Below, one piece after another: positions 1 through 6,525 of a DNA stretch of 8,998 nucleotides (position 1 is the stretch's first letter; each line of letters starts with the position of its first letter). Origin of the DNA: Holophaga sp. GTDB lineage: Bacteria; Acidobacteriota; Holophagae; Holophagales; Holophagaceae. Where the stretch lies: assembly GCA_031292735.1 (NCBI GenBank), contig JARLGP010000063.1, positions 1-8,998 of the forward strand. Reading direction: 5' to 3'. The notes beneath the pieces were generated by a model. That model was not told where the DNA came from. It saw only the letters and a program-made list of their open reading frames with translations, and ran no database searches. The translations under genes and the position numbers were made by a program.

Positions 1-405
1 CAGGACCAGCAGGCCGGCGTGCTCACCACCTTCCTGGCCATGGCCGCCAGCATCTCCCTGCTGGTGGGCGGCATCGGCATCTCCAACATCATGCTGGTGA
101 GCGTCACCGAGCGCACCCGGGAGATCGGCGTGCGCCGGGCCCTGGGCGCCACCCGCACGCACATCCTGTGGCAGTTCCTCACGGAGGCGGTGGTGCTTTC
201 GCTGCTGGGCGGGATCATCGGGGTGGCCTGCGCCTACCTGACCATCTGGATCCTGCGCACCTTCACCGCGTTGCCGGCGGTCACCGATACCTGGGCGGTG
301 GCCCTGGGCCTGGGCTTCAGCGGGGTGGTGGGGGTGGCCGCGGGCTTCCTGCCGGCCCTGAAAGCTGCCAATCTGGATGTCATTGATGCGCTCAGGTATG
401 AGTAG
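1..405 (+). CDS. ABC transporter permease, MacB/FtsX type (3' end only)
   Basis: The frame is open from base 1 to a TAG at 403-405, giving the last 134 residues of a protein that begins outside the window. The visible part is the C-terminal FtsX-like permease domain. It has a hydrophobic segment with GGIGISNIMLVSV, then the highly conserved cytoplasmic stretch TERTREIGVRRALGA, two further membrane segments, and the typical ending PALKAANLDVIDALRYE. This signature is standard for MacB-like permeases that export peptides, macrolides or lipids, or drive periplasmic partners, using ATP hydrolysis by a fused or separate ATPase. Whether an ATPase domain is fused at the N-terminus cannot be seen. 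The internal GTG at 19 is not a plausible start because homology-like sequence continues upstream. An MFS exporter gene follows after 12 nt, suggesting co-transcription. The substrate is unknown. Confidence 0.93.
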   Translation, partial: QDQQAGVLTTFLAMAASISLLVGGIGISNIMLVSVTERTREIGVRRALGATRTHILWQFLTEAVVLSLLGGIIGVACAYLTIWILRTFTALPAVTDTWAVALGLGFSGVVGVAAGFLPALKAANLDVIDALRYE

Positions 406-417
406 CAAGGACAATAG

Positions 418-1638
418 ATGGATTTGATGGACCCCTACCAGGCGCTCCGGTTCCGGGAGTACCGCAGCTTTCTGGCCGGCTCGGTGGCCCTCACCATGGG
501 CACCCAGATCCAGACCCTGGTGATGGGGTGGCAGGTCTACCACATCACCCGCGACCCGTTCTCCCTGGGGCTCATCGGCCTGAGCGAGGCGGCGCCGTTC
601 CTGGCGCTCACCCTGATCGGCGGCTACGCCGCCGACCGCATGGACCGGCGCCGGCTTTCGCTGCTGGCCCTGGCGGCCCTGCTGCTGGGGGCGGTCCTGC
701 TGCTGAGCCTGAACCTGGGCGCGGCGCCCCGGCTGGTGTGGCCGTTCTATGTCATCCAGGCCCTGGCCGGCGCGGGCCGGGCCTTCCACCGCCCGGCCTC
801 CCAGGCCCTGGGCACCGAGCTGGTGCCGATGGAGGCCTACCAGAACGCCGCCGCCTGGCGCGGTTCCTCCATGCAACTGGCCCAGGTGCTGGGCCCCGCC
901 CTGGGCGGGCTGATCCTGGGCTACAGCAGCGCCGTCATGGCCTACCTGGTGGAGGGCCTGCTCATGGCCGGCGCGGTGGTGGCCATGCTCATGGTGGCGC
1001 CGCGGCCCCGGGCGCTCAAGCAGACCCAGCTGCTCAAGGGCCTGAGCGAGGGCGTGGTGTTCGTGTTCAAGGACCCGCTGCTGCTGGGCTCCATGTCGCT
1101 GGACCTGTTCGCGGTGCTGTTCGGCGGCGCCGTGGCCCTGCTGCCGGTGTTCGCCGCGGACATCCTGCACGTGGGCCCCCAGGGCTTCGGCCTGCTGCGC
1201 ACCGCCCCGGCGGTGGGATCGGTGTTCATGGGGCTGTGGCTGGCGCACCATCCGCCCCGGATGCGGGCCGGCCTGGTGCTTCTCATGTGCGTGGCCGTAT
1301 TCGGACTGTGCTGGATCGGCTTCGCCCTGTCCTGGAGCTTCTGGCTGTCCATGGCCCTGCTGGTCCTCAGCGGCGGCATGGACAACGTCAGCGTGGTGCT
1401 GCGCAACACCCTGCTCCAGAGCCGCACCCCCATGGAGATGATGGGCCGGGTCCAGGCGGTGGGCGGCTTCTTCATCGGCTCCAGCAACGAGCTGGGCGGC
1501 TTCGAGTCGGGGGTTGCGGCCAAGCTGCTGGGGCTGATCCCGTCGGTGGTGTTCGGCGGCTGCATGACCCTGGGGGTGGTGGGCGCCATCTCCTGGAAGG
1601 TGCCGGAATTGAGAAAACTGAAGAAGCTTCTGGGATAG
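418..1638 (+). CDS. MFS transporter, EntS/MFS_3-like exporter
   Basis: A 406-residue major facilitator superfamily protein, the usual length for a 12-helix MFS carrier. Hydrophobic segments run through the whole protein. The loop between helices 2 and 3 carries the MFS motif A signature GGYAADRMDRRRL (about residues 68-80). The N-terminus (ALRFREYRSFLAGS...MGTQIQTLVMGWQVY) and the proline-rich RAFHRPASQAL segment resemble the MFS_3 group that includes the enterobactin exporter EntS and tetracycline/macrolide-like effluxers. It probably works as a proton-coupled exporter in the inner membrane; the substrate cannot be read from the sequence. The start is supported by AAGGA at 407-411, six bases before ATG 418; an in-frame ATG at 427 is an alternative. 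The gene lies 12 nt downstream of the ABC permease, so the two probably form one efflux operon. Confidence 0.9.
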   Translation: MDLMDPYQALRFREYRSFLAGSVALTMGTQIQTLVMGWQVYHITRDPFSLGLIGLSEAAPFLALTLIGGYAADRMDRRRLSLLALAALLLGAVLLLSLNLGAAPRLVWPFYVIQALAGAGRAFHRPASQALGTELVPMEAYQNAAAWRGSSMQLAQVLGPALGGLILGYSSAVMAYLVEGLLMAGAVVAMLMVAPRPRALKQTQLLKGLSEGVVFVFKDPLLLGSMSLDLFAVLFGGAVALLPVFAADILHVGPQGFGLLRTAPAVGSVFMGLWLAHHPPRMRAGLVLLMCVAVFGLCWIGFALSWSFWLSMALLVLSGGMDNVSVVLRNTLLQSRTPMEMMGRVQAVGGFFIGSSNELGGFESGVAAKLLGLIPSVVFGGCMTLGVVGAISWKVPELRKLKKLLG

Positions 1639-1702
1639 GCGCCTGACTTGTGGTATGAGTACGGACCATAAACCAGCCTAAAAACCCGTCGAAACATTCC
1701 CA

Positions 1703-1722
1703 GTCCCGCTGTGTGCGGGGAC
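1703..1722 (+). promoter_or_regulatory. Hairpin in the leader of the anion symporter gene
   Basis: GTCCCGC (1703-1709) can pair with GCGGGGAC (1715-1722) around a TGTGT loop, with one unpaired G. It sits eight bases before the AGGAGG of the following gene and has no T-run, so it is either a 5'-UTR structure or a weak, T-less end for the preceding transcript. The rest of the 1639-1742 gap shows no convincing promoter. Confidence 0.3.
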
Positions 1723-1730
1723 CGGCTGGC

Positions 1731-1736
1731 AGGAGG
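1731..1736 (+). promoter_or_regulatory. Ribosome binding site fixing the GTG start at 1743
   Basis: A perfect AGGAGG lies six bases upstream of GTG 1743. It rules out the upstream in-frame GTG at 1713, which would place this Shine-Dalgarno inside the coding region and add ten residues of non-hydrophobic, arginine-rich sequence. Confidence 0.85.
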
Positions 1737-1742
1737 TGTCGC

Positions 1743-3206
1743 GTGGCCAATTCGTTCGAGTCATGGGGCAAGAAATATGGTTTGATCCTGGCCCTCGCCC
1801 TGGGCGTCGTGGTCTGGCTGCTGCCCACCCCGGCCGGGATGACGGTGACCCAGCACAAGCTGCTCACGCTGTTCGCGGCGGCCGTGGTCATGTGGGTCAC
1901 CATCTGCGTGAACTTCGCGGTCTCCTCGTTCTTCGTGGTCACCTTCCTCTATTTCTGGGTGGGCAACCCCACCGGGGCGACCAAGGCCGGCTGGCTGGTG
2001 CGCGACGCCAGCTTCGCGGTGAGCGGCTACGGCTCGCCCGCCCTGTTCCTGCTGGTGACCGGCTTCGTCATCTCCATCGCCATGACCACCACCGGGGTGG
2101 CCCGCCGGGTGGCGCTGCTGATGATGCGGGCCTTCGGCCGCACCCCCCGGGGCGCGGTGGGCGCCTCCATGATCGCCAACCTGGTGCTGGCCCCGCTGAC
2201 CCCTTCCAACACCGCCCGCATGGCGGCGATGCTGCCCATCATCCAGGGCATCGGCCAGGCCTACAAGATCGAGCCGGGCAAGAGCAACTTCGGCCGCGCC
2301 CTGGGCCTGTCCCAGACCTTCGCCGGCAACATCACCGGTTCGGCCTTCCTCACCGGCACCATCCCCAACCCCATCGCCATCGGCATGATCCTCACCGCGG
2401 TGGGCGCCGCTTCCACCAAGCTCACCTGGGGGTTCTGGGCGCTGGCGGCGCTGCCCACCAACCTGATCATCCTGCTGTTCACCGGCTGGCTCTGCCTGCG
2501 CATGTTCCCCCCGGAAATGAAGGAGATTCCCGGCGGCATGGGCTACATCACCGAGGAGCTGGCGGCCATGGGCAGGATGTCATGGCAGGAGAAGAAGGCC
2601 ATCTTCTGGTTCCTGGTGGCCCTGGTGTTCTGGTCCACCGATTTCTACCACGGCTTCAACTCCACCATGGTGGCCTTCGGCACCTCCATGATGATCTTCA
2701 TGCCCAAGATCGGCGTGCTGGACTGGAAGCAGACCGAGAAGCTGATCCCGTGGGAGCTGTTCATCTATTTCGGCGGCGTGATCACCCTGTCCGACGTGCT
2801 CACCAAGACCAAGGCGTTCGAGTGGATCATCCGCGCCTCCCTGCACGGGCTGGGGGTGCAGAGCCTGCCCCTGATCCCGCTGCTCATCCTGCTCATGGGC
2901 TTCACCATCTTCTCCCATGCGATCTGGTCCACCACCACCGCCATGGCCGGGGTGATGATCCCGATCTACATCGGGATCGCCCAGACGCTCCACTTCGACA
3001 TCCTGGCATTCACCCTGCCCATGGCCATCCTCATGGCCTATGCCCTCTTCCTGCCCTTCAACACCATGGGCAACATCATCATCTTCGGTGGCGGCTACTA
3101 CTCGGTGGAGAACCAGATCAAGTCCTCGGTGGTGCTCGGCCTCGCCTCGTGGATCCTGTGGGCGGTGACCGCGCTCACCTGGTGGCGCTTCATCGGCTTG
3201 TGCTGA
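1743..3206 (+). CDS. DASS/SLC13-family anion (di/tricarboxylate) symporter, CitT group
   Basis: A 487-residue multi-spanning membrane protein, normal length for the divalent anion:Na+ symporter family (SLC13; VcINDY, CitT). The first half carries the hairpin motif TPSNTARMAAMLPII, with the substrate/Na+-binding SNT at residues 155-157. GNITGSAFLTGTIPNPIAIG follows at about 195-214. The second-half hairpin reads SHAIWSTTTAMAGVMIPI (391-408); by its spacing to the following IP, T397-T399 occupies the place of the second SNT. Family members take up citrate, succinate, malate, tartrate or sulfate, often coupled to sodium or by exchange. A C4/C6 carboxylate is the best guess, but the substrate is not decided by sequence alone. 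The GTG start is fixed by AGGAGG at 1731-1736. The gene converges on tpx with a single base between the two stop codons, leaving no room for a dedicated terminator outside coding DNA. Confidence 0.88.
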   Translation: MANSFESWGKKYGLILALALGVVVWLLPTPAGMTVTQHKLLTLFAAAVVMWVTICVNFAVSSFFVVTFLYFWVGNPTGATKAGWLVRDASFAVSGYGSPALFLLVTGFVISIAMTTTGVARRVALLMMRAFGRTPRGAVGASMIANLVLAPLTPSNTARMAAMLPIIQGIGQAYKIEPGKSNFGRALGLSQTFAGNITGSAFLTGTIPNPIAIGMILTAVGAASTKLTWGFWALAALPTNLIILLFTGWLCLRMFPPEMKEIPGGMGYITEELAAMGRMSWQEKKAIFWFLVALVFWSTDFYHGFNSTMVAFGTSMMIFMPKIGVLDWKQTEKLIPWELFIYFGGVITLSDVLTKTKAFEWIIRASLHGLGVQSLPLIPLLILLMGFTIFSHAIWSTTTAMAGVMIPIYIGIAQTLHFDILAFTLPMAILMAYALFLPFNTMGNIIIFGGGYYSVENQIKSSVVLGLASWILWAVTALTWWRFIGLC

Positions 3207-3207
3207 C

Positions 3208-3708
3208 CTATTTCAGGGCCTTGATGGCCGCGTCGTAGTTGGGTTCGGTGGAGATCTCGCCCACCAGCTCGGTGTAGATCACCTTGCCGCTGGCGTCGAG
3301 CACCACCACGGAACGGGCCAGGAGCCCCTTCAGCGGGCCGTCGGTCAGGGTCACGCCGTAGGCGGAACCGAACTCGGAGCTGCGGAACACGGAGGCGGGC
3401 ACCACCTTGTCCAGGCCCTCGGTGGAGCAGAACCGGCCGGCGGCGAACGGCAGGTCGGCGGAAATGCACAGGACCACCGTGTTGGGCATCTGGCTGGCCT
3501 GGGCGTTGAACTTGCGCACCGAGGTGGCGCAGGTGGGGGTGTCGATGCTGGGGAAGATGTTCAGCACCACGCGCTGGCCCTTGAAATCAGCCGGGGAGAC
3601 CGGGCTGAGATCGGTGCGGGTGAGGCTGAATGCGGGAGCCTGGCTTCCCACCCGGGGAAGTTCCCCGGCCGTGTGGAAGGGATTTCCTTTAAGGGTTACT
3701 TGAGCCAT
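3208..3708 (-). CDS. tpx: Thiol peroxidase (atypical 2-Cys peroxiredoxin)
   Basis: A 166-residue protein matching E. coli Tpx along its whole length. It reduces hydrogen peroxide and, preferentially, alkyl hydroperoxides in the periplasm or cytoplasm, with electrons from thioredoxin. The active-site segment [19 protein letters not shown] holds the peroxidatic cysteine (C60) with the catalytic T57 and the conserved R64. The resolving cysteine is C94 in [12 protein letters not shown]. The family block [13 protein letters not shown] and the ending [15 protein letters not shown] are also present. The ATG at 3708 is chosen because GGAGGAG lies five bases upstream; the open frame extends 33 codons further, but that part has no family similarity. 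The gene is convergent with the anion symporter (one-base gap) and divergent from the epimerase gene. I saw no OxyR-like site in the 110-bp divergent region. Confidence 0.97.
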   Translation of the reverse strand: MAQVTLKGNPFHTAGELPRVGSQAPAFSLTRTDLSPVSPADFKGQRVVLNIFPSIDTPTCATSVRKFNAQASQMPNTVVLCISADLPFAAGRFCSTEGLDKVVPASVFRSSEFGSAYGVTLTDGPLKGLLARSVVVLDASGKVIYTELVGEISTEPNYDAAIKALK

Positions 3709-3713
3709 GAGAA

Positions 3714-3720
3714 CTCCTCC
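3714..3720 (-). promoter_or_regulatory. Ribosome binding site fixing the tpx start
   Basis: On the minus strand GGAGGAG (3720 down to 3714) is followed by TTCTC and then ATG at 3708. This sets the N-terminus to MAQVTLKG and excludes the longer open frame from 3807. Confidence 0.85.
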
Positions 3721-3729
3721 AATGATCCG

Positions 3730-3743
3730 GGCCCTGGTGGGCC
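3730..3743 (-). promoter_or_regulatory. Small hairpin in the tpx leader
   Basis: GGCCC (3730-3734) and GGGCC (3739-3743) form a five-pair stem around a four-base loop, ten bases upstream of the tpx ribosome binding site. It could be a leader structure or part of a regulator site in the tpx/mce divergent region; nothing identifies which. Confidence 0.2.
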
Positions 3744-3769
3744 TGATGCATGATACGACCGATACACCA

Positions 3770-3800
3770 TTGGCTCTGGAACGGCAAGAGGAAGTAGAAT
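3770..3800 (+). promoter_or_regulatory. Candidate promoter for the epimerase gene
   Basis: TTGGCT (3770-3775) and TAGAAT (3795-3800) resemble sigma-70 -35 and -10 elements. The 19-base spacing is long. Transcription would start around 3806-3808, directly before the GGAGGA at 3809-3814, giving a very short leader. This rests on pattern only. Confidence 0.3.
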
Positions 3801-3818
3801 GAACCAACGGAGGATTTC

Positions 3819-4232
3819 ATGAAATTACTGCGGATTAATCACTTGGGCATCGCCTCTCCCACCCTGGACGAAGCCATGGCCCGCATGGGCAAGCTGTTCG
3901 GCATGGAAGTGGAGCACGTCGAGGAAGTGGCTTCGCAGAAAGTGAAGACCGCGTTCTTCCCGGTGGGCCCCAGCACCCTGGAATACCTGGAGCCCACCCA
4001 GCCGGACAGCCCCGTCGCCAAGTTCATGGAGAAGAAGGGCCCCGGCATCCACCACGTGGCGTTCGAAGTGGACGACGTGGACGCGGCCGTGAAGGAGCTG
4101 CTGGGCAAGGGGATCCGGATGATCGACAAGGAACCCAGGCCCGGCGCCCACGGCTCCCGCATCGCCTTCATCCACCCCGCCGAGACCGGCGGCATGCTCA
4201 TCGAGCTCTGCACCACCCCCACCCACGCCTAG
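3819..4232 (+). CDS. mce: Methylmalonyl-CoA epimerase
   Basis: A 137-residue vicinal-oxygen-chelate (glyoxalase-fold) protein, the usual size for methylmalonyl-CoA epimerase. The enzyme interconverts (S)- and (R)-methylmalonyl-CoA in propionate/odd-chain fatty acid and branched amino-acid metabolism. It starts with KLLRINHLGIASPTLDEAM. Metal ligands by comparison with the Propionibacterium enzyme are H8, E55 (in STLEYLEP, where that enzyme has Gln), H79 (in GPGIHHVAFEVDDVD) and the catalytic-region E129 (in GGMLIELC). GGAGGA at 3809-3814, four bases before ATG 3819, supports the start. It stands alone: no mutase or propionyl-CoA carboxylase gene is in the window. A hairpin terminator follows 15 bases after the stop. 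A different VOC enzyme is possible but unlikely given GIHHVAFEVDDV and the spacing. Confidence 0.95.
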   Translation: MKLLRINHLGIASPTLDEAMARMGKLFGMEVEHVEEVASQKVKTAFFPVGPSTLEYLEPTQPDSPVAKFMEKKGPGIHHVAFEVDDVDAAVKELLGKGIRMIDKEPRPGAHGSRIAFIHPAETGGMLIELCTTPTHA

Positions 4233-4247
4233 ACCCGATCCTGTCTG

Positions 4248-4276
4248 CTGCCCAGGCTGCGGTCCTGGGCAGTTTC
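4248..4276 (+). terminator. Rho-independent-type terminator of mce
   Basis: A perfect nine-pair stem, CTGCCCAGG (4248-4256) with CCTGGGCAG (4264-4272), encloses a seven-base loop and is followed by TTTC. It begins 15 bases after the mce stop codon. The T-run is short. The minus-strand reading has no T-run, so it is oriented for mce, although it also separates mce from the convergent gene ending at 4316. Confidence 0.7.
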
Positions 4277-4315
4277 ATGTCCCGGCTGGAGGGAACCCTG
4301 CTCGGCAAGGCCGGG

Positions 4316-5173
4316 TCAGGCCCGGGCCGCCTGGTTGGCGAACCAGAGGTACAGGGCCATGATCCGGTTGGAGAAGCTGGTGCGCACCCGGGACTCCATG
4401 CCCGGCAGCCGGATGGCCCGGACCCCCGCGTTGCCGTAGAAGTACAGCCATCCGCCATCCGCGGACGGCTGCACCACCAGGGTGAGCTTCAGGGCTCCCG
4501 GCCCCAGCACGGGCAGGAACCCGTAGCGCACCTGCTCCACGTTGGTCATGGTGAGCTCCACGGCCCCGCCCGGGAGGCCCTTCACCGTCACGGAGTAGAG
4601 GGTCCGGCCGAAGGTGGAATCGTCCTGCTCCACGTACAGGTCATGGGCCTCGATGACCGGGTAGTGCGGATCCTCAAGGGCGGTGCGGTCCCCCGGCCCC
4701 CTGACCACGTGGGAGGTGGTGCAGAACGCCCGCATCCTGCCCTGGCTCGCGGAGTAGTAGTGGATGCCTTCCATGCTGCGGAACTGGTGAAGGGCGTTGT
4801 AGAGCAGGAGGGTGCGGTCGGGCCTGGAGGCCAGGCGTGGGGGCATGGCTTCGGCCGCCAGGGTCTGGATCCCGATGTTGGGCTGGGTGGCGGCCAGGGT
4901 GCGGCGGATGTCGGCGGCGGCCACCGGATTGGGGCACAGGTCCACCCCGGGCTGGGCCTGGAAGTAGGAGCTGCAGTTGCCCATGGCCATCAGCTTCTGC
5001 CGGGCCTCCGCGCCCAGGGTCACCGGCATGGCGGCCACCACCGAGGCGGGCAGGACGTTGGCGGCCACGCCGGCCGGATCCTGGGCCTGCAGCCGGCCCG
5101 CATGGCCCTGGAGCAGGCAGGCCAGGGCCAGCCCGGTCGCCCACGGCAGGCGGCGCGCGCGGATGCGTCCCAT
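4316..5173 (-). CDS. Exported protein of unknown function (possibly DUF6675-like)
   Basis: A 285-residue protein with an N-terminal signal sequence. Basic MGRIRARR leads a hydrophobic stretch (about residues 9-21) and a likely signal peptidase I site after LQA (about residue 30). A lipobox reading around C19 is weak because -3 is Ala. The mature part contains three cysteines (C67, C80, C151) and a central block, LLLYNALHQFRSMEGIHYYSAS at 123-142 followed by GRMRAF. A beta-rich C-terminal half (about 180-255) has alternating hydrophobic segments including YSVTVKGLPGG and GWLYFYGN. The central block reminds me of DUF6675 proteins, but I cannot verify this; no function is assigned. The start ATG overlaps the kinase stop as TGATG (5175-5171), so it is translationally coupled to the kinase. 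This start was chosen over the 28-codon longer frame because the extension lies inside kinase sequence and would mask the signal peptide. Confidence 0.8.
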   Translation of the reverse strand: MGRIRARRLPWATGLALACLLQGHAGRLQAQDPAGVAANVLPASVVAAMPVTLGAEARQKLMAMGNCSSYFQAQPGVDLCPNPVAAADIRRTLAATQPNIGIQTLAAEAMPPRLASRPDRTLLLYNALHQFRSMEGIHYYSASQGRMRAFCTTSHVVRGPGDRTALEDPHYPVIEAHDLYVEQDDSTFGRTLYSVTVKGLPGGAVELTMTNVEQVRYGFLPVLGPGALKLTLVVQPSADGGWLYFYGNAGVRAIRLPGMESRVRTSFSNRIMALYLWFANQAARA

Positions 5174-6387
5174 CAGGGCGTGCCCCCCGGGGCGTTCTGG
5201 AGGAAATGCACCACCCACCAGCAGAGCGGGCCCAGCACCAGGATGGCGATGATCCACTTCACCAGCTTCATGGGGGTCAGGAAACCGTCCGGATCCTGCC
5301 GCGGGCGGCGGTCCTGGATGGGTGGGCGCGGGGGCGGCGGCGACGCCTCCAGTTCGATCTTCACGGCGGGGGGAAGGGGGTAGGAGGGCGCGGGGCGGGT
5401 CGGGGTGCTGCGGCCTCCGGTGCTGCGGGCCCCGGTGCTGCGGCCGTCACTGGAGCGGATGCCCGGCCCCTCGAACGCGGGGGGGGCGCCGGCCGCGGCC
5501 CGGGTCCGGCGGATGGGCACGATGTCGCCGGCGTAGTCGTCGTGCCGGAACAGGTCGTTGAGCCGCTCGTGCGCCCTGCCTTCCAGGGAGTGGGCGTCCA
5601 CCAGCGCCGTGAGGAATTCCATCAGGGTTCCGGGCCGTTCCTCCGGGCCCTGGGCCAGGGCCTGGCGGAACGCCTTGGCCAGGTCGCCGGACATGCCCGG
5701 GGGGAACACCGGCGGCTCCATGAGCACGTGGGTGACCACCTCGGCCACGGTGTTGCCCGGGTGCGGCAACTGGCCGGTGAGCAGCTCGAAGGCGGTCACC
5801 GCGAAGCTGTAGCGGTCGGAGCTGGGGGTCGGCTCCGAGCCCCGCAGCAGCTCGGGGGCGCTGTAGGCGGGGGATCCCAGGAACTCTTCCGGGTTCAGGG
5901 TCTGCGGGGCCATGGTCTTGGCGATGCCGAAATCCATGAGCTTGACCCGGCCGGTCTCGGCCACCAGGATGTTCTCCGGCTTCACGTCCCGGTGCACGAT
6001 GGCGTGGCGGTGGGCGGCGCGCAGGGCGCGCATGGTCTGGATGAGCACGCTGAACCGGGTCTCCAGGTCCAGCGACCCCTCCCGGATGAAGAACCCCAGG
6101 TTGTTCCCCTCCACGAACTCCATGGCCAGGAAGGGCCCCACCCCGGGCTCGTCGCCCACGTCGAAGATGGTGACGATGTTCGGGTGGTTCAGCTGGGCCG
6201 AGATCTCGGCCTCCCGCTGGAACCGGCTCAGGGCGTGGGCCCGTTCCTGGCCCACGGCCCGCACCACCTTGATCGCCACCCGCCGTTTGAGCAGCGGATC
6301 CTCCGCCAGGTACACCACGCCCATGGCGCCCTGGCCGAGGGTGCGGTCGATCACATAGCGGCCGATGGTATGCTTGTTTTCAGGCAT
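5173..6387 (-). CDS. Membrane-anchored Ser/Thr protein kinase (Hanks type, PknB-like), no sensor domain
   Basis: A 404-residue kinase. The catalytic domain covers about residues 11-262. It has the glycine loop LGQGAMGVVYLAED (17-30), VAIK lysine K40, the alpha-C glutamate in FQREAEI, the catalytic loop HRDVKPEN (132-139, D134 base), DFG (152-154), the activation segment ending GSPAYSAPE (171-179), DRYSFAVTAFELLTG, and the conserved R251. All catalytic residues are present, so it should be active. A low-complexity linker follows (about 295-370) with three GRST-like pentapeptides and a PPPP run. Then comes one transmembrane helix (about 374-396) and only about eight residues outside, so there is no PASTA or other extracellular sensor. 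The start at 6387 (MPENKHTIGRY) sits just before the domain with a weak GGAAA; ATG 6456 is an alternative adding 23 residues. A secreted protein is translationally coupled downstream. Confidence 0.93.
   Translation of the reverse strand: MPENKHTIGRYVIDRTLGQGAMGVVYLAEDPLLKRRVAIKVVRAVGQERAHALSRFQREAEISAQLNHPNIVTIFDVGDEPGVGPFLAMEFVEGNNLGFFIREGSLDLETRFSVLIQTMRALRAAHRHAIVHRDVKPENILVAETGRVKLMDFGIAKTMAPQTLNPEEFLGSPAYSAPELLRGSEPTPSSDRYSFAVTAFELLTGQLPHPGNTVAEVVTHVLMEPPVFPPGMSGDLAKAFRQALAQGPEERPGTLMEFLTALVDAHSLEGRAHERLNDLFRHDDYAGDIVPIRRTRAAAGAPPAFEGPGIRSSDGRSTGARSTGGRSTPTRPAPSYPLPPAVKIELEASPPPPRPPIQDRRPRQDPDGFLTPMKLVKWIIAILVLGPLCWWVVHFLQNAPGGTP
5404..5448 (-). repeat. Three tandem 15-bp repeats in the kinase linker
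   Basis: On the plus strand GGTGCTGCGGCCTCC, GGTGCTGCGGGCCCC and GGTGCTGCGGCCGTC follow one another without a gap (5404-5418, 5419-5433, 5434-5448). In the kinase frame they encode DGRST, GARST and GGRST (residues 314-328). Being a multiple of three bases, changes in copy number would keep the frame. Confidence 0.85.
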
Positions 6388-6408
6388 TGCGGGTTTCCAG
6401 GCATGATC

Positions 6409-6414
6409 ATCATA
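6409..6414 (-). promoter_or_regulatory. Candidate -10 element for the kinase operon
   Basis: TATGAT on the minus strand (6414 to 6409) is one base from the sigma-70 -10 consensus and lies 21 bases upstream of the kinase ATG at 6387. I found no matching -35 at a normal distance, so this is a weak candidate. If real, it would exclude the longer start at 6456. Confidence 0.2.
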
Positions 6415-6471
6415 GCGGGGGGAAGCTGTTGTGCTTCGGCCAAGGGCTGTGGTCATGGCACTATTTTCATT

Positions 6472-6516
6472 GGCAGCGGTCCCCGGGTCCAGAAGGCTGC
6501 CGCGAACCCTTTTTTT
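6472..6516 (+). promoter_or_regulatory. Inverted repeat and T-run in the efpL leader
   Basis: GGCAGC (6472-6477) and GCTGCC (6496-6501) can pair around an 18-base loop containing CCCGGG. Eight bases later comes a run of seven T (6510-6516), directly before the GAGGA ribosome binding site at 6517-6521. The arrangement recalls a leader attenuator, but the stem is short and separated from the T-run. The divergent kinase/efpL gap (6388-6525) shows no clear paired -35/-10 on the plus strand. Confidence 0.25.
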
Positions 6517-6525
6517 GAGGAAACC

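Noticed and set aside
528..1646. Open frame overlapping the MFS gene in another plus-strand frame
   Set aside because: Composition is Gly/Pro/Arg-rich with no domain; it is a GC-driven shadow of the clearly homologous MFS reading frame.
1640..1700. Promoter for the anion symporter (TGACTT / CATAAA or TTGTGG / ATAAAC combinations)
   Set aside because: No pair has both reasonable hexamers and normal spacing; left uncalled.
4277..5383. 368-codon plus-strand frame opposite the exported protein and kinase tail
   Set aside because: Gly/His-rich shadow frame; the minus strand there has a signal peptide and a TGATG-coupled start, which are stronger evidence.
6388..6456. Longer kinase start at ATG 6456
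   Set aside because: No ribosome binding site, and the extra 23 residues are unrelated to the kinase fold; kept only as an alternative.
4837..6525. Very long plus-strand open frame running into efpL (754 codons in total)
   Set aside because: The part before 6526 is antisense to the kinase and the exported-protein gene, is low-complexity Gly/Arg/Pro/His sequence typical of high-GC shadow frames, and only the part from ATG 6526 has family similarity and a ribosome binding site.
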